A stretch of 6,513 nt of DNA from Calditrichaceae bacterium (GTDB lineage Bacteria; Calditrichota; Calditrichia; Calditrichales; Calditrichaceae), in assembly GCA_030622395.1 (NCBI GenBank), contig JAUXGF010000167.1, forward strand, positions 1 to 6,513, written 5' to 3'. This document shows positions 1 to 5,757 of the stretch, piece by piece. The position numbers were made by a program, and so were the translations under genes. Positions within the stretch are counted from its first letter, which is position 1. Every line of letters begins with the position of its first letter. The notes below the pieces were generated by a model that had not been told where the DNA came from, searched no databases, and saw only the letters and a list, made by a program, of their open reading frames with translations.

Positions 1-17
1 GAATAATTCCCCCCGTG

Positions 18-51
18 TGTATCAGAGACCGCTTTGCTTAACTCTGATACA
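18..51. repeat. Inverted repeat (stem-loop) downstream of malG
   Basis: A perfect 10-bp inverted repeat pairs TGTATCAGAG (18-27) with CTCTGATACA (42-51) around a 14-nt loop. A further CGTG/CACG match lies outside it (14-17 with 62-65). It lies about 115 nt past the malG stop. On the minus strand it is not followed by a T-run, so it does not look like a standard intrinsic terminator. It could be an RNA-processing hairpin or part of a dispersed intergenic repeat. Its function is unknown. Confidence 0.5.
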
Positions 52-70
52 AGAAAACCCACACGCGCCC

Positions 71-105
71 AATTCCTAATTCGTAATTCGTAATTGACAA
101 TTCCT
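71..105. repeat. Heptameric tandem repeat, AATTCGT type, 5 units
   Basis: Five consecutive 7-nt units read AATTCCT, AATTCGT, AATTCGT, AATTGAC, AATTCCT with no spacer. The AATT core is invariant and the last three bases vary. The same unit recurs in the malF-malG gap at 1323-1357. The array is outside any coding region, downstream of malG. By class it resembles the short tandemly repeated repetitive (STRR) sequences known between genes in filamentous cyanobacteria; a relationship to those is not implied. Confidence 0.8.
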
Positions 106-121
106 GTTTTTCTTCATCAAC

Positions 122-161
122 CCATTACTCCATTAATCCATTACTCCAACACTCCAATTCT
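122..161. repeat. Octameric tandem repeat, CCATTACT type, 5 units
   Basis: Five consecutive 8-nt units read CCATTACT, CCATTAAT, CCATTACT, CCAACACT, CCAATTCT. The array ends three bases from the malG stop codon (165-167, minus strand), so it would form the start of the 3' untranslated region of the malG mRNA. Its period is 8, against 7 for the other arrays here. It has no hairpin potential of its own. No function can be assigned. Confidence 0.75.
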
Positions 162-164
162 TCC

Positions 165-1010
165 TCATCCTTTCACGCTTCCCAATGTTAAGCCCGAAAC
201 CAGCCAGCGGCTTAAACTTAAAAACAATATCACTACCGGGATGCTTACAACAATAGCGCCGGCTGAATACAAACCCCAGGCTACTTCCATATTTGACGAA
301 AATAATTTTAATCCAATCGGTAAAGTAAACAGGTCCTGATCCTGAATCAATACTGCCGCAACAAGATATTCCGACCAGGCGGTCATAAATGAAAAGAGCG
401 AAGTTATAGCGAGCGCCGGCAGAGCCAATGGTAAAATAATTTTATAAAAGGTTGTAAATTGCCCTGCGCCGTCAATAGTGGCGGCTTCTTCCAGACTGAA
501 CGGGATGGTATCGTAATACCCTTTCATTTGCCAGATTGTAAACGGCAGAGCAGTAGCTGAATAGGCTATGATTAAACCGATATAACTATCATAAGCGCCG
601 ATTTTTATCAGCATGATAAACAAGGGCAAAAGCAGCATCGTAACCGGGAACATTTGGGTGGTGATTAAACCGATCATTGAAGCGTTGCGCAGTTTAAATT
701 TATAGCGTGAAAAAGCATAACCGGCTGTAGCGGCTAAGGTAACAGCAAATATGGTTACTAAAATAGATACTATTAAACTGTTCATCATCCAGTGTAAAAA
801 GGGGTGTTCGGTAAATAATTGTACATAAGTTTGAAATGTGAAATTTGGCGGAATAATCGCTAAAGATTTACTTAACAACCGGTCGCCGGGACGTATGGAA
901 ATTGAAAAAACAACTAAAATAGGATAAACGGCAAATGCGGCAAAAAATGTAAGAACTGCATAAGAGATAATTTTTTCTACTTTACTCAATTTTATTGCTT
1001 TATGCGCCAT
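165..1010 (-). CDS. malG: MalG-like ABC sugar permease
   Basis: This is an inner-membrane permease subunit of a carbohydrate ABC importer (CUT1, MalG type). It should pair with the MalF-like protein encoded upstream to form the channel that receives sugar from the binding protein. The product has 281 residues, the usual length for MalG. About six membrane segments are visible (near 13-36, 76-100, 108-133, 139-160, 197-220, 250-268). The cytoplasmic EAA loop that docks on the ATPase is at 174-200 (EEAATIDGAG followed by KIILPLALP, with conserved G181). The C-terminus RWLVSGLTLGSVKG closely matches the MalG family ending. The ATG is supported by AGGAG six bases upstream (1017-1021). It lies 372 nt after malF, an unusually wide gap for this gene pair. 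The transported sugar cannot be read from the sequence; maltose or another oligosaccharide is the family expectation. Confidence 0.93.
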   Translation of the reverse strand: MAHKAIKLSKVEKIISYAVLTFFAAFAVYPILVVFSISIRPGDRLLSKSLAIIPPNFTFQTYVQLFTEHPFLHWMMNSLIVSILVTIFAVTLAATAGYAFSRYKFKLRNASMIGLITTQMFPVTMLLLPLFIMLIKIGAYDSYIGLIIAYSATALPFTIWQMKGYYDTIPFSLEEAATIDGAGQFTTFYKIILPLALPALAITSLFSFMTAWSEYLVAAVLIQDQDLFTLPIGLKLFSSNMEVAWGLYSAGAIVVSIPVVILFLSLSRWLVSGLTLGSVKG

Positions 1011-1016
1011 TCAACG

Positions 1017-1021
1017 CTCCT
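1017..1021 (-). promoter_or_regulatory. Ribosome binding site of malG
   Basis: On the minus strand AGGAG stands six bases before the ATG at 1008-1010. This is a strong Shine-Dalgarno site that fixes the start. It means malG can be translated independently of malF despite the long gap. Confidence 0.8.
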
Positions 1022-1115
1022 GTATCGCAAACCGCCCCTTCCAGCAGGGCAGTCTCTATTATGTATAGAATTTTGTCTGTTTTAGTGATTCGCTATATTT
1101 AATTTGATACCAAGT

Positions 1116-1266
1116 TTCCACCTTAAAAAAGGGGGACTAAGGGGGTTGTAAAAAATAACGCCAATTAAATAAAGCATTATTCTATTGAAAATATTTTTTA
1201 TAATAATCACATTTTATACTTAAATACGATTAAAACAACCCCCTAACCCCCTTTTTTAAGGGGGAA
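1116..1266. repeat. MITE-like inverted-repeat element with G5/C5 arms
   Basis: The left arm (1116-1149) and right arm (1235-1266) are near-perfect reverse complements. They share TTAAAAAAGGGGG and GGGGGTTGT blocks, separated by five bases in the left arm and three in the right. The centre of 85 nt is A/T-rich and non-coding. Each arm is also close to palindromic on its own: CCCCCTT and AAGGGGG flank TTTT at 1247-1264. No clear target-site duplication is visible at the edges. The layout (terminal inverted repeats, about 150 nt, no ORF) is that of a miniature non-autonomous element or a dispersed palindromic repeat. In the mRNA it could fold into one large hairpin. Mobility is an inference; the inverted repeat itself is directly visible. 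Confidence 0.7.
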
Positions 1267-1322
1267 TTTATTCATCTATACCTTAAAATGTTTTATCCCA
1301 TTTCGGGACCGGCTATAATTTT

Positions 1323-1357
1323 AATTCGTAATTCTTGATTCGTAATTCGTAATTCAT
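1323..1357. repeat. Heptameric tandem repeat, AATTCGT type, 5 units
   Basis: Five contiguous 7-nt units read AATTCGT, AATTCTT, GATTCGT, AATTCGT, AATTCAT, followed by a partial AATT. It is the same repeat family as 71-105, in the same orientation, about 1.25 kb away across malG. It starts 26 nt beyond the malF stop in the transcribed direction. Confidence 0.8.
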
Positions 1358-1361
1358 AATT

Positions 1362-1375
1362 AGCGGCTTGCCGCT
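1362..1375 (-). repeat. Short GC stem-loop just after the malF stop
   Basis: AGCGGC (1362-1367) and GCCGCT (1370-1375) are perfect complements around a two-base centre, so the likely fold is five pairs with a four-base loop. It begins seven bases past the malF stop codon (1383-1385). The following minus-strand sequence, AATTATGAATT, is not a T-run, so it is at best a weak terminator. It may instead slow 3' decay of the upstream message. Confidence 0.45.
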
Positions 1376-1382
1376 CAATATT

Positions 1383-2273
1383 CTAATATATACTCTCCAC
1401 AGCCTTTGTCCGATTGATAAATTTCCAGCTAAATATCAATAATATCGCAAAGATGATCATAGAAAAAGCTGCGGCGTAACCCATTCTAAAATAAGTAAAA
1501 CCGGCTTTATAAACCCATGAAACAAGAATATGCGTTGTGTCGGACGGCTCGCCGCCGTTGCTGACAAGCCAGACGACATTAAAATTATTGAATGTCCAGA
1601 TCACGCCTAAAGTTATTGCCGGAACCATTACCGGTTTTAAAAGCGGAGCTGTAATATTTTTAAATTGCTGCCAGCGGGAGGCGCCGTCAATATCCGCGGC
1701 TTCATACAAACTTGCGGGGATGCTTTGCAAGCCTCCTAAGGCGATGATCATCATAAATGGAAAACCAAGCCAGATGTTGGTAATCAGGCATGCGGCAAAA
1801 GCTCCCCACTCGGTAGAAAGCCAGGGAATTTCCAATCCGAATAAATTACCAAGCAGCAAATTTACAGAGCCGTATTCGCTGTTAAACATTCCCCGCCAGG
1901 TCAAAGCTGTGATATACTGAGGAACCGCCCACGGTAAAATCAAAATAGTGCGAAAAAATGTTTTTCCTTTTATGTCTTCATTAATAATCAGAGCCAGAAA
2001 GACTCCGATCCCAACATGGAATACCAGGTTTAAGGCAGTCCATAAAACCGTTTTAAAGAAAAAATACCAAAACATTCCGTCCCAAATCACGGAAATATAA
2101 CTTCGCAATCCGACGATCTGCCAATCCTTAAAATGGGTCAGATTCATATTAGATAACGAAATTGCTACATTATACAAAAAGGGCCACAGCACTACCAGCC
2201 CCATCACAATTACAGCCGGCATAACGTAAAGATAAACTAATCTGTTGTTTTTAGAATAAACATCTAAGGACAT
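1383..2273 (-). CDS. malF: MalF-like ABC sugar permease
   Basis: This is the first permease subunit of the carbohydrate ABC importer (CUT1, MalF/UgpA type), an inner-membrane protein that pairs with the MalG-like subunit. It has 296 residues and about six membrane segments (near 13-38, 70-95, 105-126, 156-180, 213-235, 264-284). This is the compact form common outside enterobacteria; it lacks the large periplasmic P2 loop that makes E. coli MalF about 514 residues. The EAA loop is at 190-212 (YEAADIDGASRW, conserved G197, then APLLKP). Family sequences NLTHFKDW (44-51) and SNGGEPSDTTHIL (238-250) support MalF. The start at 2271-2273 has only a modest GGGA six bases upstream (2280-2283), but no other in-frame ATG is near. 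It follows the binding-protein gene after 187 nt. Confidence 0.93.
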   Translation of the reverse strand: MSLDVYSKNNRLVYLYVMPAVIVMGLVVLWPFLYNVAISLSNMNLTHFKDWQIVGLRSYISVIWDGMFWYFFFKTVLWTALNLVFHVGIGVFLALIINEDIKGKTFFRTILILPWAVPQYITALTWRGMFNSEYGSVNLLLGNLFGLEIPWLSTEWGAFAACLITNIWLGFPFMMIIALGGLQSIPASLYEAADIDGASRWQQFKNITAPLLKPVMVPAITLGVIWTFNNFNVVWLVSNGGEPSDTTHILVSWVYKAGFTYFRMGYAAAFSMIIFAILLIFSWKFINRTKAVESIY

Positions 2274-2293
2274 TTCAATTCCCGATAATAAAA

Positions 2294-2335
2294 ATTCGTA
2301 GAGCGTAGAGCGTGGAGCGTGAAGCGAAAAGCGAA
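2294..2335. repeat. Heptameric tandem repeat, GAGCGTA type, 6 units
   Basis: Six contiguous 7-nt units read ATTCGTA, GAGCGTA, GAGCGTG, GAGCGTG, AAGCGAA, AAGCGAA. The first unit is a shifted copy of the AATTCGT repeat, which suggests that the two heptamer families are related. The array lies in the malE-malF gap, starting 21 nt upstream of the malF start codon. Confidence 0.8.
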
Positions 2336-2384
2336 GGTTAAGAAAAGAGTATTACGTAATTCCGCTCTACGCTCTCCGCTCTAC
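2298..2384 (-). repeat. Long hairpin from inverted heptamer arrays (malE-malF gap)
   Basis: The arms 2298-2319 and 2363-2384 are complementary at 20 of 22 positions, around a 43-nt loop. The loop contains the perfect palindrome ATTACGTAAT (2351-2360). Transcribed, this would be a stable stem just upstream of malF. A position between the binding-protein gene and malF matches the REP sequences of the E. coli malE-malF gap, which stabilise the malE message. A similar role here is inferred from position only. Confidence 0.65.
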
Positions 2385-2390
2385 GCTTTA
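2363..2390. repeat. Heptameric tandem repeat, CGCTCTA type, 4 units (inverted)
   Basis: Four contiguous 7-nt units read CGCTCTA, CGCTCTC, CGCTCTA, CGCTTTA. The unit is the reverse complement of the GAGCGTA-type array at 2294-2335, so the two arrays face each other and form the hairpin arms. Confidence 0.8.
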
Positions 2391-2409
2391 CTACTTACCC
2401 ATAATATGA

Positions 2410-2459
2410 CGGGACAGTTAAATTTATATAAGTACTAACTATTACCATTTAACATCCCG
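2410..2459 (-). repeat. Stem-loop directly after the binding-protein stop
   Basis: CGGGA (2410-2414) pairs with TCCCG (2455-2459), and GTTAAAT (2417-2423) pairs with ATTTAAC (2447-2453). This gives 12 pairs with a small 2:1 internal loop and a 23-nt A/T-rich terminal loop. It starts one base beyond the stop codon (2461-2463). No T-run follows on the minus strand, so a role as 3'-end protection or partial attenuation fits better than full termination. Confidence 0.5.
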
Positions 2460-2460
2460 C

Positions 2461-3711
2461 TCATTCCCGGTTTTCTTTAATTAATTTTTCCGCCAGCTTC
2501 TGCATATCTTCGGCAGCCTGCCGGGCGGTTACCCTGCCTGTAAAAATACCCTGGTACGCCGGTCTCATAGCGTCGAAAATCCAGCGCATTTCCGTAATTA
2601 CCGGCATGGGTTTGCCGACCATCAACTGGTCAATTGCAGCCTGAATTAAAGGATTATTTGTAACTGATGTATCCTGATAGGCTTCAACAACCGAAGGGAT
2701 CGAACCGCTGAGTTTAGTAAATTGCAACTGTACCTGCGGGCTGGTTAAGTATTTAATCAATTCAACGGCAACTGTTAATTTCGTGCCGCTTAAATTTTTA
2801 TTGATTGAAAAACCCATAGGCGAAACTAAGGGCGTTGGCCATAATCCCGTCTCATCAATCATAGGGATTCTCGCCAATCCGATATTGATATTGTTTTTCA
2901 AATAAGTTGCCCACGACCAGGGGCCGTTTATGATCATAGCGGATAATCCGTCTTTAAACAAAGCGTTGGCAATTTCATAATCGCATTCTTTGGGAATAAT
3001 TTTATGCTTATTAGTTAAATCATAAATTAATTGAACGGCTTTAGCGGTCGCCTCCGTGTTTAATGAGGGCTTCAAATTTTCATCAAATATCCAGCCGCCG
3101 TAGCCGCCGATAAAGGGAATAACAAAAAACGGCTCTGTATAATTCCAGGCTAAAGCATATCGGTCGGGTTTGCCGTCGCCGTCAATATCTTTGGTTAATT
3201 TTTTACCCATTTCAATAAGTTCGGAAATTGTTTTTGGCGGCTGGGGAATTATATCTTTATTATAGACTAAACAAAGATGATTCCCTATGCGGTCTGCAAT
3301 TTGATAAAGACGACCCTGAAACCAGGAATTAGCTTCGATCGGCTGCATTAGAAATCCCGCCAAATAACTGCTGTCGAACAATGCTTCCATTGGTTGAATG
3401 ACGTCTAACTCGACAAACGGCCCGATATTATCACTGGCTCCGTGTAAAAGCGCAGGCCCTTTTCCCGCTATGGAACTGATAATAAAGTTAGTGCGAGCTT
3501 CCTCCGGGGCGTAAAAAAGCTGTCCGAAATCATATTGTGGATAACCTGTGGAAAACTTGTATAAAAGTGTGTCAAGCAAATTCCGTTCCAAAGGTCTGAG
3601 AGATGACCAGATTATTATTTTTTCTTTATTTGACCCACAACTTATTGTAAACAATAAAGTTAAAACAATAACAACGATTTTTAGGCAAATTTGTTGTACT
3701 TTAGTATACAT
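2461..3711 (-). CDS. malE: MalE-like sugar-binding lipoprotein of ABC importer
   Basis: This is an extracytoplasmic solute-binding protein (SBP_bac_1 type, maltose-binding lineage) that captures sugar and delivers it to MalF/MalG. It has 416 residues. A signal peptide (K4, K11, then hydrophobic 12-23) ends in TISC, with Cys25 as the likely lipid-anchored residue; T at -3 is atypical. It lines up with E. coli MalE over much of its length: ASDNIGP (92-98), NYTEPFFVIPFIGGYGGWIF (190-209), INGPWSW (261-267) and the closing segment MRWIFDAMRP...TGRVTARQAAEDMQ (375-404). D94, E193 and W265 match MBP ligand residues D65, E153 and W230. Positions of MBP W62, Y155 and W340 appear to be G91, F195 and F379, so the sugar may differ. 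A D-x-D-G-D-G loop is at 175-183. The ATG (3709-3711) lacks a clear Shine-Dalgarno; an in-frame TGA 24 bases upstream limits extension. The name malE reflects family, not proven substrate. Confidence 0.88.
   Translation of the reverse strand: MYTKVQQICLKIVVIVLTLLFTISCGSNKEKIIIWSSLRPLERNLLDTLLYKFSTGYPQYDFGQLFYAPEEARTNFIISSIAGKGPALLHGASDNIGPFVELDVIQPMEALFDSSYLAGFLMQPIEANSWFQGRLYQIADRIGNHLCLVYNKDIIPQPPKTISELIEMGKKLTKDIDGDGKPDRYALAWNYTEPFFVIPFIGGYGGWIFDENLKPSLNTEATAKAVQLIYDLTNKHKIIPKECDYEIANALFKDGLSAMIINGPWSWATYLKNNINIGLARIPMIDETGLWPTPLVSPMGFSINKNLSGTKLTVAVELIKYLTSPQVQLQFTKLSGSIPSVVEAYQDTSVTNNPLIQAAIDQLMVGKPMPVITEMRWIFDAMRPAYQGIFTGRVTARQAAEDMQKLAEKLIKENRE
3536..3555 (-). promoter_or_regulatory. 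Two tandem DnaA-box-like 9-mers inside malE
   Basis: On the minus strand TTTTCCACA (3547-3555) is followed by TTATCCACA (3536-3544); both match the DnaA-box consensus TTWTNCACA. They lie within the coding sequence for residues 53-59 (FSTGYPQ), 11 bp apart in register. Because these codons are needed anyway, chance is a real possibility. They are noted because a third exact box lies just upstream of the gene. Confidence 0.35.
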
Positions 3712-3742
3712 ATTAGTAACTGTGGCAATTTTTCAACAGTTT

Positions 3743-3751
3743 TGTGGATAA
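3743..3751 (-). promoter_or_regulatory. Consensus DnaA box upstream of malE
   Basis: The minus strand reads TTATCCACA, the strict E. coli DnaA-box consensus, 31 bp before the malE start codon. Between it and the start lies an imperfect dyad, CTGTTG...CCACAG (3720-3739), which could be an operator for another regulator. The surrounding 124-nt gap (3712-3835) shows no obvious promoter or terminator. Binding by DnaA is unproven. Confidence 0.35.
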
Positions 3752-3835
3752 GCGTCCGCACAGCGCGGGAAAACTTTAAGAAAACTCACCCCTATTTTAC
3801 TTGAATGGGAATAACATTTCCTTCGAGTTCAAACA

Positions 3836-5647
3836 CTATTCCACTTCCACTTCTTTTGACAAATGTCTAAACCAATTAAAATATAATCCTACGGATAAAA
3901 TTATCAGGATTAGTCCTAACCAAAGGAATTGATCCCAGCGTTTTAAAATGACCGACATTCCGGTCAGGAAAAGAACAACCTGCCAGGGCACGGCAAAAAA
4001 TGTAGACAGGATATCACGGCGGTTTTCTTTATTTATCTTATCCATAGTTTCAGCGGCAATTTTTTTACGAACCGGTTTCCAAAAGCCAAAAGGGCGCGTA
4101 CGTTTGTAAAATTCAAAAAGCGTCTGTTCATCTGTTGGCTTTGAAACATAAGTTCCGATAATCATGCCGATTAAAGATGAGACTGTAGCGATAGTGAAAG
4201 CATAATATTCCGGGATTTCGGGTAGAAATATTCTTTGCAGAACAGCCGCCGTCATTCCGGCTACTGTGCCCGCTGCAAATCCATAGCCGTTCATGCGCCA
4301 CCAATACCAGCGCGCCAGCGTAGGAATCAGCAGCCCGGCGCCTAAACTCGATGTAATCCATCCCCAAATTTCATTAATATTTTTGATAACCAACATAAAA
4401 GCTAATCCTAAAATTACAATAATAACCGACGACCAGCGGCTGTGGCGCAGCAGTTGTTTTTCAGAAGCCTTAGGATTAATATATGTTTGATAAATATCTT
4501 TTACCCAATAAGCGGCGCCGGCATTTACAGTCGAATCAAAAGTGGACATCGCGGCAGCCATTAATCCGGCTACCAACAATCCTTTTATACCGATCGGCAC
4601 AAGCTGGTTAATAACCACCGGCAGAACAGTTTCCGGATCCTGAATCACGCCTTGCTGAGTTCCCAACACAACGCCCATAATGGCAATGGCGGCGATAAAG
4701 GGCCAGCGGAAGGCTAACAGGAAAGTCCAGAAAAGCGACAATAAGCCTGATTCACGGTCGCTGCGCGAGGCGAAAAAACGTTGTATCATATATTGACTGG
4801 TTCCGCCGCTGCCCTCGATGATTACTTTTATCAGGTAAAATAAAATTGCGATTCCGAAAAGATTATAAATAGAATAAGCAGATTCAGCCGGCATATCCAA
4901 ATTCCACGAAGGCAGCATACTGGTCCATGCGTCGCGCGTAGTGTCCAGCGCTATAAAGCCGCCTTCCCTTAAGGGCACGGATATTTGGAATACTTCCGGA
5001 AGATTAAAACTGAAAAAGGATAAAGCGCAGATAAAAATAATCGTGCCGAAAATTAAAATTCCCTGAAACACGTCCGTCCAAACAACGCCGTACAAACCGC
5101 TGGCAACAGTATAGATCATTGCCAGAGCAATCATTAACGTCGCCGCCCAAAATTGCGGCTCAAGACCAAATAATGGAGGGATACCTAAAAATTCCGCGAC
5201 AAACTTTCCGGATCCGATAGCAAAATAAGTGATCATAGCGATAGTGACAATGATAATTGAAAAGGCGGCAATTAGACGCGCCGCGTCGCCCTGCTTACCT
5301 TTACCAAATCTGAAATGCATCCACTCTGCCAAAGTCATCACCAGGGCTCTTCGATTCCATTTGCCCTGAAATATCATTAAAAAAGCCATGATTAAAGTGA
5401 CGCCGCCGCGGATTTCGATAAAGAACCCGCTGGCGCCCAAAGCAAAAATAAAAGCGGTATTGATCATCGTACCGCTGATATCCATATTGGACGACATACC
5501 GGAGGCACCTAAAGCCCACCAGGGCATCCCGCGTTTTCCTAAAAAATATGATTCAATACTGCCAGAGGCTTTACGTTGGAAGTAGACGCCGATTCCGATC
5601 ATTGCCATTAAATAAACTATAACAATTCCATAATCGAGGGTGGACAT
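3836..5647 (-). CDS. Sodium:solute symporter (SSS/SLC5 family)
   Basis: This inner-membrane secondary transporter would couple Na+ entry to uptake of a small solute, most likely a sugar given the neighbours (SGLT-like branch). It has 603 residues and roughly 14 hydrophobic segments. The family layout is clear: FLGKRGMPWWALGASGMSSN (35-54) in the first membrane segments; ASGLYGVVWTDVFQG (182-196), the SSS signature; and LMAAAMSTFDSTVNAGAAYWVKDIY (362-386), the conserved late segment whose small hydroxyl residues contribute to the Na2 site in vSGLT. A cytoplasmic linker with FYKRTRPFGFWKPV (513-526) precedes two extra C-terminal membrane segments (546-566, 572-592), as in many FCB-group SSS proteins. 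The start has AAGGAG eight bases upstream. It sits upstream of the ABC genes by 124 nt. Substrate is unassigned: glucose, galactose, other sugars, or less likely myo-inositol or sialic acid. Confidence 0.93.
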   Translation of the reverse strand: MSTLDYGIVIVYLMAMIGIGVYFQRKASGSIESYFLGKRGMPWWALGASGMSSNMDISGTMINTAFIFALGASGFFIEIRGGVTLIMAFLMIFQGKWNRRALVMTLAEWMHFRFGKGKQGDAARLIAAFSIIIVTIAMITYFAIGSGKFVAEFLGIPPLFGLEPQFWAATLMIALAMIYTVASGLYGVVWTDVFQGILIFGTIIFICALSFFSFNLPEVFQISVPLREGGFIALDTTRDAWTSMLPSWNLDMPAESAYSIYNLFGIAILFYLIKVIIEGSGGTSQYMIQRFFASRSDRESGLLSLFWTFLLAFRWPFIAAIAIMGVVLGTQQGVIQDPETVLPVVINQLVPIGIKGLLVAGLMAAAMSTFDSTVNAGAAYWVKDIYQTYINPKASEKQLLRHSRWSSVIIVILGLAFMLVIKNINEIWGWITSSLGAGLLIPTLARWYWWRMNGYGFAAGTVAGMTAAVLQRIFLPEIPEYYAFTIATVSSLIGMIIGTYVSKPTDEQTLFEFYKRTRPFGFWKPVRKKIAAETMDKINKENRRDILSTFFAVPWQVVLFLTGMSVILKRWDQFLWLGLILIILSVGLYFNWFRHLSKEVEVE

Positions 5648-5655
5648 GAAGGGCG

Positions 5656-5661
5656 CTCCTT
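5656..5661 (-). promoter_or_regulatory. Ribosome binding site of the symporter gene
   Basis: AAGGAG on the minus strand stands eight bases before the ATG at 5645-5647. It is the strongest Shine-Dalgarno match in the window and fixes the symporter start. Confidence 0.85.
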
Positions 5662-5730
5662 AATTTGTTATTTTGAAAGGTGGTTTTATTGTGTTCCTGT
5701 GTTAAGGTGTTTATAGAAAAGTTTAAAATG

Positions 5731-5757
5731 ACTAATGTGAACTAAAGTGCCTAAAGT
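5731..5757. repeat. Degenerate CTAAAGT repeat in the symporter leader
   Basis: The core CTAA(A/T)GT occurs three times, at 5732-5738, 5742-5748 and 5751-5757, spaced 10 and 9 bases apart. It lies in the 290-nt gap upstream of the symporter. It is weaker than the heptamer arrays but looks like the same kind of short-period intergenic repetition. Confidence 0.45.

Larger units (their letters stand above)
1011..1382. other. 372-nt malF-malG intergenic region, repeat-filled
   Basis: No open reading frame with recognisable content lies between the malF stop and the malG start. Read in the transcribed (minus) direction it holds a short GC hairpin (1362-1375), a heptameric array (1323-1357), a 151-nt inverted-repeat element (1116-1266), an AT-rich leader and the malG ribosome binding site (1017-1021). 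No convincing promoter could be picked out, although the AT-rich stretch 1045-1110 could hold one. MalF and MalG genes usually abut or overlap, so this stretch looks like accumulated repeat insertions inside an operon. Confidence 0.7.

Noticed and set aside
94..339. Plus-strand ORF of 81 codons overlapping the malG 3' end
   Set aside because: Its first part translates the tandem-repeat arrays and the rest runs antisense to malG; there is no family resemblance and no ribosome binding site.
1362..1375. Intrinsic terminator after malF
   Set aside because: The stem is short and is followed on the minus strand by AATTATGAATT rather than a T-run.
1537..1920. Plus-strand ORF of 127 codons
   Set aside because: It lies wholly antisense within malF, whose protein has clear family motifs; the plus-strand translation resembles nothing known.
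71..2390. CRISPR-like array
   Set aside because: The repeats are 7-8 nt, contiguous and degenerate, with no spacers of uniform length and no cas genes.
3712..3740. TTGAAA / TAATAT as a malE promoter
   Set aside because: The -10-like hexamer overlaps the start codon and the spacing is 15, so it cannot drive an ordinary malE transcript.
3536..3751. Chromosomal replication origin
   Set aside because: DnaA boxes are present, but there is no dnaA, dnaN, gidA, rpmH or parA neighbour and part of the cluster is coding; kept only as a finding to check.
3753..3769. GC-rich hairpin near CCGCACAGCGCGG as a terminator between the symporter and malE
   Set aside because: The stem is only about four base pairs, with no T-run on the transcribed strand.
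4128..5585. Several short ORFs on both strands within the symporter gene
   Set aside because: All are alternative-frame shadows of a well-supported 603-residue symporter.
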